From contig CAYWUJ010000020.1 in assembly GCA_964461455.1 (NCBI GenBank), positions 1-41,382 of the forward strand: a stretch of 41,382 nt of DNA. Direction: 5' to 3'. Shown here piece by piece: positions 25,724 through 33,294 of the stretch. The stretch is from UBA1413 sp964461455 (GTDB taxonomy: Bacteria > Bacteroidota > Bacteroidia > Bacteroidales > Prolixibacteraceae). A program made the translations under genes and the position numbers. The notes beneath the pieces were generated by a model, which was not told the origin of the DNA, searched no databases, and was given only the letters and a program-made list of their open reading frames with translations. Within the stretch, counting starts at the first letter, position 1. Each line of letters begins with the position of its first letter.

Positions 25724-28700
25724 TTATAACGTTATATCCAGGCCGAAGATCAGCTGTGTCGGAATGATGTATGCCCCGTTCGTATTTCCGGAACGTTCGG
25801 GAAGATTCAGCATCCTGTCGGTCAGATATCCCAGGTTTTGTCCGGTAACCGTAAAAATGGCCTTGGGAATTTTCACCTTTTCGAGCAGCGATGAGGGGAG
25901 GCTGTAGCTGAGGGAGACTTCCCGGAAGGCGAGGTAGTCTGATTTTCTCCAGAACATAGTGCTGGGCCTGTCAAAGTTTTTCGTATTGAGCTGGTCTGCC
26001 CATACATACCTGGGGAATTCAGCATCGGGATTGTCGGGGGTCCAGGTATCCCTCACATCAGTGGTCATGTTAAACTCACCCTGGAAGCAACCCAGTGCCC
26101 ACATCTGCATAAAATCCTGTTGGATATGCCCCAACGCAAAGTCCATCCTTGTGGCGAGCGTAAATCCCTTGTACGACAGGGCACTGTTGAAGCCACCGGT
26201 GATCCTGGGCAGTACGCGGCCCAAAGAGACCATATCGCGGGTATCAATGGTGTCATTCTGATCAATGTCCTTCCAGATCATATCCCCCTTTTGAGTGGAG
26301 ATCCATCCTTTGGCCACCGTCAGACCTCTTTCAGCGACCAGTTTCGGACTGGCCACCCTTTTCCCTGCCGAGGCACCATACCATGCCTGTCCGGCAGCCA
26401 GGTCAATTTTATTGTATTTGGCCAGATCCTCATCGGTGCGGATGATGCCTTCGCTCACAAAACCGAAGATTTCGCCCCACTCCTGACCTTCCTGGTAACC
26501 ACCAACCCAGATCAGTTGTCCGGTTTTGGGATCATAGATCTGCTGCCCCCCCTGGCGGTTGTTCTCATTTCCGTTGAAGGGAAGCTCCAGAACGGTGTTC
26601 TTGATCCAGGATGCGTTGAAGCCAAATTCCCATTTCAGATCTTTCTTCTGAATGGCTTTCACGGTCGTTTCCAGTTCAACCCCTCTGTTGCGCATTCTCC
26701 CGTTGTTGGTACGGATGCTGGAAATCCCCGAGGAGGTAGGTAAATTGACACTGGCGATTTTATCTTCGGTAATTCTGTTATAGTAAGAAAGAGAGGCATA
26801 AATGCGGTTATCAAAGAATCCCATGTCACTACCCACTTCAATGGTGTTCGATTTTTCCCATCTCAACGCCGGATTGGACAATCCGGTTTGCAGGAATCCG
26901 ATGGCACCGTTGTAGGCCGTCTGTGAGCCATAGGAGCCCTGCAGTTCATAGGTGCCGATGCCGCCGACATTTCCGTTCATTCCCCAGCTGCCCCTCAGTT
27001 TCAGGTATGAGAGCCAGTTGTCGGTATGCTGCATAAAGGGTTCCTTATGCATTAGCCAACCTGCCGAGAAGGCGGGGAAGGTACCATAGCGGTTATCGCC
27101 CAGCAGGCGGGAATAGCCATCCCTGCGAACCGTTAAGGTCAACAGGTATTTCTCATCATAGTTATAATTCACACGGCCAAACCCCGACATGATCCTCTCA
27201 TTGCTGTGCCAGGAATCGGTGCTGCGGGTCTGTTGGTCCTTGTTATTCTGGGTCAGGCCGAGATCGGCAAAATCATCGGTCGGCGCCAACGCTCCGGCAG
27301 CATACAACCCTTTGTTGAAGGAGTCGTAAAATTCAAAGCCCACCATGGCGTTGATATTGTTTTTTCCCAGGAATTTGGTCTCGTAATTGGCAATGGCATT
27401 GTAGGTCTGACGAATGGTCCGGTCAAACTGCGCCGCTGAATTCCTGTTTCTGTTCCATCCGGTATTGGGATTGGTATAACTCAGGATACCGGTCCGGAAA
27501 TCCTTGTTAAAAGATTCCTGCAATGATTCATCGTACATCATCAGGGCACTGACCCGTACATACAGACCTTTTATAATGTCGGCCCTGAAAGCCTGGTTCA
27601 GGGTAAACTTATCGGATTGATAATCCCTTTTGTAGGCATCGATGTTGTAGGCCGGATTTCCGTCGCTGGCATCACGCCCGAGGATCCAATCACCTTCTTC
27701 ATTGGTTCCCCTGAGCGTGGGAGGTGCTGAAAGCATGCGCGCCCAATAGTTGCTTTCGCCATTCGTCAACGATTCATCCCTCCAGTTGGCCCTGGCGAAC
27801 TGGATACCGCTTTCCGAAGTCAGCCAGTTGTTGATTTTATAATCGCCGTTAAAGGCAAAGTTGAGCCTTTTGTAGAAAGTAGCTAAAGAGAGACCGCCTT
27901 CATCGTAGAAGCCCAGGTTGGCAAAATATTTACCCCTGTCGTTGCCTCCGCTTAAACCAACGTTATAGTCCTGCGTGATGGCGGTTTCGTTGAGTCCATA
28001 ATCTCCGTAGTTAAAATCCCTGTAGATCAGGTCATAGTAAGTTCCGTTGGGATCATAGTTCCCGGCGGCATTGGTTTTGATGACGTCTTTCATGGTTTGC
28101 CAACCCGGTTTATTCAGCAGTTCCCGGGTCACATCATCCAAACGCATCACGCTCCAGATCGCCCTGGAATTGTAATTTCCGTCGAGGATATTACCGTTGG
28201 CATCCTTGTACTGGTTTCCGGTTCCCCGGGGACCTACACCAGCCACGTTAGTCACCGCAAGGGTTCCGTTGAGGATGGCCTGTTCGGCGCCGAGGCGGGC
28301 CCATTTGATATAACCGCCGGCATCTTCAAAATCATAGGGGACATTCAGGTAGCTGACTCCCCTTTTCACCTTGACATTGACCTGGGCCGTTCCCGCTTTC
28401 CCTCTTTTTGAGGTAATCAGGATCACCCCGTTGCTGGCGCGGGCTCCGTAAATGGCCGTGGCGGAGGCATCCTTCAGAACCTCGATACTGGCGATCTCTT
28501 CGGGATTGATGTCACTCATGGAACCTCTGATCTGACCATCCATGATAATCAGCGGGCTTCCCGAACCGTCAAAGTTGGTCCCCCCCCTCAGCACAATCGA
28601 GGGGAGTGATCCGGGGCGGCCGGTGGTGGTGGCCACCCGCAGACCGGGAATGGTCCCCGCCAGGGCCTGGGCCGGATTGGAGCGGACCCCTGTTTCCAGC

Positions 28701-29098
28701 AACCTGGCATCCATTTTTGCTACCGAACCGGTGATGGTGCTTCGCTTCTGGGTTCCATACCCCACAATCACCACCTCATCGAGGGCCTTGGTGGCCTCCT
28801 TCATGGCAATGTTGTAAATGGTGCCCTCACCCACGGGAAGGGTCAGCGTGGAGTACCCCACCATGGATACCAACAGCTCTTTGGCGTTGGCCGGTAAGGC
28901 GAGCGAAAAATTACCGTCGATATCGGTAATGGTACCAACGGTCGTTCCTGCCACAACGATGTTAACCCCGGGCAGCGTAGAACCATCACGGGCATCTGTC
29001 ACGGTTCCCGTTACCGCTGTTTGGGCCATGGCCACACCCAGCGACAAGAGAAATGCCAATGCCAGAATAACCGGCTTCAGTACAGGAATTTTGTTCAT
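25724..29098 (-). CDS. nanO: SusC-family TonB-dependent transporter
   Basis: The 1124-residue outer-membrane protein starts with a signal peptide ending AMAQ. A carboxypeptidase-regulatory-like domain follows (about 27-105, VTGTVTDARDGSTLPGVNI), then the TonB-box region DEVVIVGYGTQKRS, a plug domain with ASATAIYGARASNGVILITSKRGKAG, and a 22-strand barrel ending QLIFGLDITL. It imports the sialic acid captured by NanU using TonB energy. ATG 29098 gives the normal signal peptide; the open frame upstream crosses the predicted promoter and operator. It is the first gene of the operon. Confidence 0.96.
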   Translation of the reverse strand: MNKIPVLKPVILALAFLLSLGVAMAQTAVTGTVTDARDGSTLPGVNIVVAGTTVGTITDIDGNFSLALPANAKELLVSMVGYSTLTLPVGEGTIYNIAMKEATKALDEVVIVGYGTQKRSTITGSVAKMDARLLETGVRSNPAQALAGTIPGLRVATTTGRPGSLPSIVLRGGTNFDGSGSPLIIMDGQIRGSMSDINPEEIASIEVLKDASATAIYGARASNGVILITSKRGKAGTAQVNVKVKRGVSYLNVPYDFEDAGGYIKWARLGAEQAILNGTLAVTNVAGVGPRGTGNQYKDANGNILDGNYNSRAIWSVMRLDDVTRELLNKPGWQTMKDVIKTNAAGNYDPNGTYYDLIYRDFNYGDYGLNETAITQDYNVGLSGGNDRGKYFANLGFYDEGGLSLATFYKRLNFAFNGDYKINNWLTSESGIQFARANWRDESLTNGESNYWARMLSAPPTLRGTNEEGDWILGRDASDGNPAYNIDAYKRDYQSDKFTLNQAFRADIIKGLYVRVSALMMYDESLQESFNKDFRTGILSYTNPNTGWNRNRNSAAQFDRTIRQTYNAIANYETKFLGKNNINAMVGFEFYDSFNKGLYAAGALAPTDDFADLGLTQNNKDQQTRSTDSWHSNERIMSGFGRVNYNYDEKYLLTLTVRRDGYSRLLGDNRYGTFPAFSAGWLMHKEPFMQHTDNWLSYLKLRGSWGMNGNVGGIGTYELQGSYGSQTAYNGAIGFLQTGLSNPALRWEKSNTIEVGSDMGFFDNRIYASLSYYNRITEDKIASVNLPTSSGISSIRTNNGRMRNRGVELETTVKAIQKKDLKWEFGFNASWIKNTVLELPFNGNENNRQGGQQIYDPKTGQLIWVGGYQEGQEWGEIFGFVSEGIIRTDEDLAKYNKIDLAAGQAWYGASAGKRVASPKLVAERGLTVAKGWISTQKGDMIWKDIDQNDTIDTRDMVSLGRVLPRITGGFNSALSYKGFTLATRMDFALGHIQQDFMQMWALGCFQGEFNMTTDVRDTWTPDNPDAEFPRYVWADQLNTKNFDRPSTMFWRKSDYLAFREVSLSYSLPSSLLEKVKIPKAIFTVTGQNLGYLTDRMLNLPERSGNTNGAYIIPTQLIFGLDITL

Positions 29099-29135
29099 AG
29101 CATTTGAATTAATTGTTTGAAAATTCGATAATGTC

Positions 29136-29150
29136 TTATGTACTACATAA
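29136..29150. promoter_or_regulatory. Operator 1: palindrome TTATGTACTACATAA at the nanO start of transcription
   Basis: This is a perfect 7-1-7 inverted repeat. It lies six bases downstream of the nanO -7 element and covers the predicted transcription start, a position where a bound protein would block initiation. The core GTACTAC has the GT-N3-AC form of FadR-type GntR operators. The same sequence recurs at 29381-29397 in front of the divergent regulator. Confidence 0.75.
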
Positions 29151-29155
29151 CGCAA

Positions 29156-29185
29156 CAAAGATAAATTCACTTTTCAGATTGCCAA
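29156..29185 (-). promoter_or_regulatory. nanO operon promoter
   Basis: On the reverse strand TTG (29185-29183) and TATCTTTG (29163-29156) are separated by 19 bases, matching the Bacteroidota -33/-7 consensus. The predicted start of transcription is near 29149, about 50 bases before the nanO ATG and inside operator 1. Confidence 0.7.
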
Positions 29186-29210
29186 AAATATTCTGCACTT
29201 TATTTTATCC

Positions 29211-29239
29211 TTGTTTATATGATTTATATCATATTTTTG
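29211..29239 (+). promoter_or_regulatory. Possible distal promoter for the regulator gene
   Basis: TTG at 29211-29213 and TATTTTTG at 29232-29239 are spaced by 18 bases on the forward strand. It would give a leader of about 200 bases before the GntR gene and overlaps an AT-rich dyad. In this AT-rich stretch a chance match is possible. Confidence 0.35.
29217..29234. promoter_or_regulatory. AT-rich dyad with CRP/FNR-like spacing
   Basis: ATATGAT and ATCATAT are perfect inverted copies around TTAT. TGAT-N4-ATCA is the half-site spacing of the CRP/FNR superfamily. It is centred about 76 bases upstream of the predicted nanO start, a typical activator position. A second AT-rich dyad, TAAAAT-TTAT-ATTTTA, lies at 29268-29283. 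Low base complexity makes both uncertain. Confidence 0.3.
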
Positions 29240-29380
29240 TAACAAAAACCGGGGGTGTGAGACATATTAAAATTTATATTTTACCGTTTAAGGGACATAA
29301 CACTCCAAAAAGCGTGGATATCAAACGTTTCACCCCCCGATAGTCAGGGTAAAGGTGTGTTTGTGAAAAATCGTTAATGG

Positions 29381-29397
29381 GTTATGTAGTACATAAC
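29381..29397. promoter_or_regulatory. Operator 2: palindrome GTTATGTAGTACATAAC before the regulator gene
   Basis: A perfect 8-1-8 inverted repeat that shares 14 of 15 core bases with operator 1, differing only at the central base. It occupies the -33 region of the predicted regulator promoter, whose -7 element is at 29417, consistent with autorepression. The centres of the two operators are 246 bases apart. Confidence 0.75.
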
Positions 29398-29416
29398 GAG
29401 AGAGCATTTTTTTTCA

Positions 29417-29424
29417 TACCTTTG
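29417..29424 (+). promoter_or_regulatory. -7 promoter element TACCTTTG for the GntR regulator
   Basis: A perfect TAnnTTTG match, 19 bases before the ATG at 29444. The -33 position falls in the right half of operator 2, and no separate TTG is present there. Confidence 0.6.
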
Positions 29425-29443
29425 GCTTAGTTAAAACAGAGAG

Positions 29444-30160
29444 ATGGCTGACACGATGAATGCAGAAGATATGATTGCCGGAATTGAGGCAGTGGATACC
29501 CGTAGTCTGGTCGACAAGGTAGAGATGAACCTGATCGACTTTTTTATCAGAAAAAATCTGAGTCCGGGTGACGTGATCCCCAAGGAGGTGGAACTGGCCC
29601 TGTTGATGGGGGTCAGCCGGACGGTGATCAGGGAATCCCTGAACCGGCTGAAAACGATGGGATTGATTGAGTCGATCAAGCACAAGGGAACGCTGATCAA
29701 GAGTCCCGACCTGCCCCATATCCTTCAGAAATCCATGATTCCCACCATTCTGGGCCCACGTTCCCTGCGTGATGCCTTTGAGCTCAGGCTCGTTCTGGAA
29801 GTGGGCATGGCCGACCTGGTGGTCCGCAGGGTCACCGACCAGGATCTGGAGGAGCTTTTTGAAATAGTACGCAACGAAGACTCTCCCTCATCCGACACCC
29901 TCTTTGATGTCGATTATGAGGTCAGGTTTCATGGAAAACTCTATGAGATCACCGGAAACGATACCCTCAAGGGATTCCAGCAGATGCTGCTGCCGGTTTT
30001 CAAATATGTATATTCGAGCGGACTCATCAACAAGCTCATTACGCCGAAGAAGTATGTCTCGCACCGTGGTTTGGTCGAAATTCTGGCAGAAAGGGATGTG
30101 TCAAAATTCCGCAAGGGCATGCGCCAGCATCTCGACAACCATTTCAACAGGATCTTCTGA
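29444..30160 (+). CDS. GntR-family regulator, FadR subfamily (probable sialic acid regulator)
   Basis: The 238-residue protein has an N-terminal winged helix-turn-helix (about 25-85, with PKEVELALLMGVSRTVIRES as recognition unit and the wing IKHKGTLIKSP). An all-helical FCD effector domain follows (about 105-235). Possible FCD metal and ligand residues are Asp and His in DYEVRFHGKL, His in SHRGLVEIL and His in RQHLDNHF. FadR-type GntR proteins bind GT-N3-AC palindromes and respond to organic acids; E. coli NanR is of this subfamily. Its divergent position and the two matching palindromes make it the likely repressor of the nan operon and of itself. The effector is not known. Confidence 0.88.
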   Translation: MADTMNAEDMIAGIEAVDTRSLVDKVEMNLIDFFIRKNLSPGDVIPKEVELALLMGVSRTVIRESLNRLKTMGLIESIKHKGTLIKSPDLPHILQKSMIPTILGPRSLRDAFELRLVLEVGMADLVVRRVTDQDLEELFEIVRNEDSPSSDTLFDVDYEVRFHGKLYEITGNDTLKGFQQMLLPVFKYVYSSGLINKLITPKKYVSHRGLVEILAERDVSKFRKGMRQHLDNHFNRIF

Positions 30161-30161
30161 C

Positions 30162-30875
30162 CTACAGGGGATGGCTCATCTTTTCCAGATAGAGGGCTCT
30201 GATATCCTGGAGATAACCCGTATCGAGCTTGCTGGAATAGATCCTGACAAACTCATGGAGCTTCCCTTGGGCATAGAATGATCCCGAAGCAGCATCGAAT
30301 TTGCTGCCCATCCAGTTGTATTTCACCTGCCGTGAGACCTTTTCGAACTGTTCCCAGGTGAGGAAGCGGGGAATCTCGATATATCCATGGAAATCCTCTT
30401 TCAGGTCGATGTATACCTGAGTTTCTACCTGTTTGATGGAGATCATTTTAACAATCCGTACCAGGGCAGGGTATTCCCCGCGCCGGTGACTCCTCTTCAG
30501 GTAGCCGATACCGGCTTCCATGAAGGCTTCCTGCAAAAGGGCCACCGTATCGTAATTCCCGAAATGGCGGAGCCTGATGACCGGGATTTCTTCGCCCCCC
30601 AGATAAAGAATCCCCTTGCCGGCATCAAAGTGCTCCTCAAAACGGGGTTCCACCAGTTGGGATACCCGCATGATTTCCTCGAGGCGATACATCCTGTCAA
30701 GGGCCAGATAGAGATAAACCGGGGGTGAGGCATCGGGGGCATCGCTGTAATATCCCGGAAAGGGATCGAGCGATTCAAAGACCAGGCTGCCGCTCACTAT
30801 TTTATCTTCCACGGGAAACAGCTTCTCCTGTTTTATCAGGTTCCCGAAGACCTCCAGCTTCTTGTTGAATTCCAT
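30162..30875 (-). CDS. Conserved-looking hypothetical protein
   Basis: This 237-residue protein has no signal peptide or membrane span and no family I recognise. The composition is that of a folded cytoplasmic protein. It is rich in aromatic residues and includes FESLDPFPGYYSDAP and YLYLALDRMYRLEEIMR near the N-terminus, and a half around TWEQFEKVSRQVKYNWMG. Its stop lies one base from the stop of the convergent GntR gene, and its start codon is 47 bases from that of the divergent metallopeptidase gene. Coding use resembles its neighbours, so it is likely a real gene. Confidence 0.7.
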   Translation of the reverse strand: MEFNKKLEVFGNLIKQEKLFPVEDKIVSGSLVFESLDPFPGYYSDAPDASPPVYLYLALDRMYRLEEIMRVSQLVEPRFEEHFDAGKGILYLGGEEIPVIRLRHFGNYDTVALLQEAFMEAGIGYLKRSHRRGEYPALVRIVKMISIKQVETQVYIDLKEDFHGYIEIPRFLTWEQFEKVSRQVKYNWMGSKFDAASGSFYAQGKLHEFVRIYSSKLDTGYLQDIRALYLEKMSHPL

Positions 30876-30889
30876 AATGGTTATCTTTG
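30862..30889 (+). promoter_or_regulatory. Promoter for the YgjP-like gene
   Basis: TATCTTTG at 30882-30889 matches TAnnTTTG, with TTG at 30862-30864 seventeen bases upstream, slightly short of the usual spacing. The predicted start near 30896 lies downstream of the first possible start codon of the frame and supports ATG 30923. Confidence 0.5.
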
Positions 30890-30922
30890 GTTTTTAAATA
30901 TACGCATTTATTAAATATACGG

Positions 30923-31633
30923 ATGACATCCAAAGTGGTTCAAATAAATGGTGTTGGAAATGTACTTTTCTTCCGGAGTTCCAGATCCCGCAGAATCAGG
31001 CTGAGCGTGGCTCCGGGGCCCAGGACCAGGGTATCTTACCCGATGGGGGTTCCCCTGGCTGAAGCCGTCAGGTTTGCAGAAAGCCAGAGCGAGTGGATCC
31101 TTCAGCAGCAGCAGAAATTCAGGAATTCCGTGCCCTCATTTCCGGAGGAGACCGAAATAGCGACGCGTTACCACCGGGTGATCATTCGCAGGGGAGGCCC
31201 GAAAACAACGGTGAAGCAAACCGGTTTTCATATCGCGATTTCCACGCCCGGCGATTTGGAGGTCGGCGACAGGGCCGTGCAGGAGCAAATCGGGAAGATC
31301 ATGACGGAAATTTACCGCTGGGAAGCCCGGAGATATCTTCCCGGCAGGTTGAAGGAGCTGGCCGCCCTGCACCGCTTCCAGGTCAACAGGGTGACCATCC
31401 GCGATAACCGCACGAATTGGGGCAGCTGTTCAGGGAAGAACAACATCAGCCTGAATCTCCACCTGATGAAGCTCCCCGACCATCTGATCGACTTTATCCT
31501 TCTGCATGAACTGGCGCATACCCGGGTCAGGAACCACGGGGCGGACTTCTGGAAACTACTCGACAGCCTGACCGGAAACCGGGCCAGGGTTCTATCGGCA
31601 GAAATCAGGAAACACAGCGTCAGCACCGGATAG
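30923..31633 (+). CDS. YgjP-like (M48-type, DUF45) metallopeptidase
   Basis: The 236-residue cytoplasmic protein has the zinc motif HELAHTRVRNHGADFW near residue 190, where the two His and Glu of HELAH plus a downstream His form the site. Upstream is the family segment VTIRDNRTNWGSCSGKNNISLN and an N-terminal FFRSSRSRRIRLSV strand pair typical of YgjP/DUF45 proteins. The biological substrate of the family is unclear; in some genomes it accompanies type I restriction genes, but none is here. The start is fixed by a -7 element just upstream. Confidence 0.9.
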   Translation: MTSKVVQINGVGNVLFFRSSRSRRIRLSVAPGPRTRVSYPMGVPLAEAVRFAESQSEWILQQQQKFRNSVPSFPEETEIATRYHRVIIRRGGPKTTVKQTGFHIAISTPGDLEVGDRAVQEQIGKIMTEIYRWEARRYLPGRLKELAALHRFQVNRVTIRDNRTNWGSCSGKNNISLNLHLMKLPDHLIDFILLHELAHTRVRNHGADFWKLLDSLTGNRARVLSAEIRKHSVSTG

Positions 31634-31734
31634 GTGACCGTTCGATGTAAGGAAGTTGCAAGGCCTTGCAGGCAGGGCGTCACACCTGGTGAAGAACAAC
31701 AGGGAATTCCGCAATAAAACAGGAGAGGAAGGGA

Positions 31735-33294
31735 TCAGGCAAACCAATCCCGTTTTCTTCCGGGGAGGTTCCCCAGTGTACTGAGGACGATATTCACATC
31801 ATCGACCACCTGGAAGTCGAACATGCCCACGCAGATAAAGTCAGCGCCATTTTCGAAGGCCCATCTGAAGCCATCTTCCGGAGCAATGGCACCGGCAGCC
31901 AGCACCTTGAAACCCATCACCGGAACCTTTACCCGGTTCACAAATTCGACGGTACGATCGGGGAAGAGGCAGAAGCAATTGTCATGGAAACGGTCGTGCT
32001 CCGGGTTTTTCTTCCCGTCGACTTCAAAAGGCACCCTGTTCTCGCGGGGATGGGCCGACCAGTAGTTATCATGGTGCATGGTCTGCATATAGTAATCGGG
32101 AATGATGCCCAGTTCTTCGCAGGCGATCAGTGAATCGACGGTATGGGCCCCTAATCCGGCCGTATACCCCTGGGTCCTGATTCTCTCCAGCATTGCTGCG
32201 ATGACTTCGGGTTTTCCATCGCGCACCAGCCAGTCGCACCAGTTGCCCTGGACCTGCAGAATGTCCACCCCGGCATCGATGGCTCCGTTGATCTGCTCAT
32301 AATAGTCCCCCTTATCCATGTTGGGGGCCACCTGAGAGATCACCTTCAGGGTGCTGCCCGTCAGCCTTTTGTATTTGGCCAGCAGATCCTTCGACGGGAA
32401 GCCTATATTAATGGTATTGATGCCTGCCTTTTCACACAGCTGAAGGGTCTCGAAAATCTTTTTCTCGGTGTTGTATGCCCTGAAGAGGGAGGGAACATAG
32501 AGAAGATCGCGGGAGTGGGCCCAGCCGCCGATGAGGTTGCCGCCCATGACTAAACGGCTGATCTCATGTTTTCCGATTTTTCCGGAAGCCAGGGTCCCCT
32601 CCAGCTTCCGGAGGTCGGAATTTTTAAGCTGTATGGTCGCTGCTGACAGGGTATCGACGCCAAAGCGGCGGGTCACCGCGGTAGCCCCCCACCCCATGAC
32701 CCCCAGCAAGGGCAGGGAAACCAGGTTTTTCACCATTTCCCTCCGGGAAGAGTCAGCCGTGGCAGGCACAGGCTCCCCGGTAACAGCAGGCCCGCTGAGG
32801 ATTTCCTCCTCCTTTGGCTTGCCCCCCTTCCTGAAAAAAGGGAGGGCAAAAAGTCCGTACCCCTTTTCTTTAATGAGCAGCAAAAGGAGCAGGGTAACGG
32901 CTTCCAGCAGATTGCGGTCAACGATATAAAACTGTCCCGACACATTGTTCATCAGGCTGCTCCCAAAGGGAGGATAGGCGAAATAGTAGAGCATAAGGAG
33001 AAGGATGGCCCCCGTCATGGCCACGGGAAGGAAAATGCCCATAAAAAGAGCCCCTCCGGCAAGCAGCAATCCCCACACATTCAGGAAATCCACGGCATTG
33101 ACCCATGCTGGCGAAGAGGCCAGCGCATGGTAAAAACCCGAAAAAGGCCCGGAAGACTGCACCAGATAGCTGTACGAGGACCACTCCCCGGCAGCCAGCT
33201 TCACGAATCCCTCATAGAGGAAATGCCATCCGATGGCCATGCGCAGCAGGGTGATGACCCCCTTTTTCCACTCAATATGTGTGACTTTCTTCAT
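31735..33294 (-). CDS. DoxX-type membrane domain fused to an aldo/keto-reductase-like TIM barrel
   Basis: The 519-residue product joins two parts. Residues about 1-150 are a DoxX-like domain with four membrane segments (TLLRMAIGWHFLYEGFVKL as segment 1, GALFMGIFLPVAMTGAILLL as a later one). A linker contains SRREMVKNLVSLPLLGVMG, which resembles a twin-arginine export signal placed internally. Residues about 215-519 form an AKR-like barrel beginning ISRLVMGGNLIGGW. At the canonical DTA-containing strand it reads GINTINIGFPS, so the usual Asp/Tyr/Lys tetrad is not evident. The barrel probably lies in the periplasm. Its start overlaps the stop of the upstream gene by four bases (ATGA), implying coupled function. 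Substrate unknown. Confidence 0.75.
   Translation of the reverse strand: MKKVTHIEWKKGVITLLRMAIGWHFLYEGFVKLAAGEWSSYSYLVQSSGPFSGFYHALASSPAWVNAVDFLNVWGLLLAGGALFMGIFLPVAMTGAILLLMLYYFAYPPFGSSLMNNVSGQFYIVDRNLLEAVTLLLLLLIKEKGYGLFALPFFRKGGKPKEEEILSGPAVTGEPVPATADSSRREMVKNLVSLPLLGVMGWGATAVTRRFGVDTLSAATIQLKNSDLRKLEGTLASGKIGKHEISRLVMGGNLIGGWAHSRDLLYVPSLFRAYNTEKKIFETLQLCEKAGINTINIGFPSKDLLAKYKRLTGSTLKVISQVAPNMDKGDYYEQINGAIDAGVDILQVQGNWCDWLVRDGKPEVIAAMLERIRTQGYTAGLGAHTVDSLIACEELGIIPDYYMQTMHHDNYWSAHPRENRVPFEVDGKKNPEHDRFHDNCFCLFPDRTVEFVNRVKVPVMGFKVLAAGAIAPEDGFRWAFENGADFICVGMFDFQVVDDVNIVLSTLGNLPGRKRDWFA

Noticed and set aside
29113..29343. Short frame of 76 codons in the nan control region
   Set aside because: It runs through the operator, two promoter elements and AT-rich dyads, and its composition (many Ile, Lys, Phe) is that of translated AT-rich DNA.
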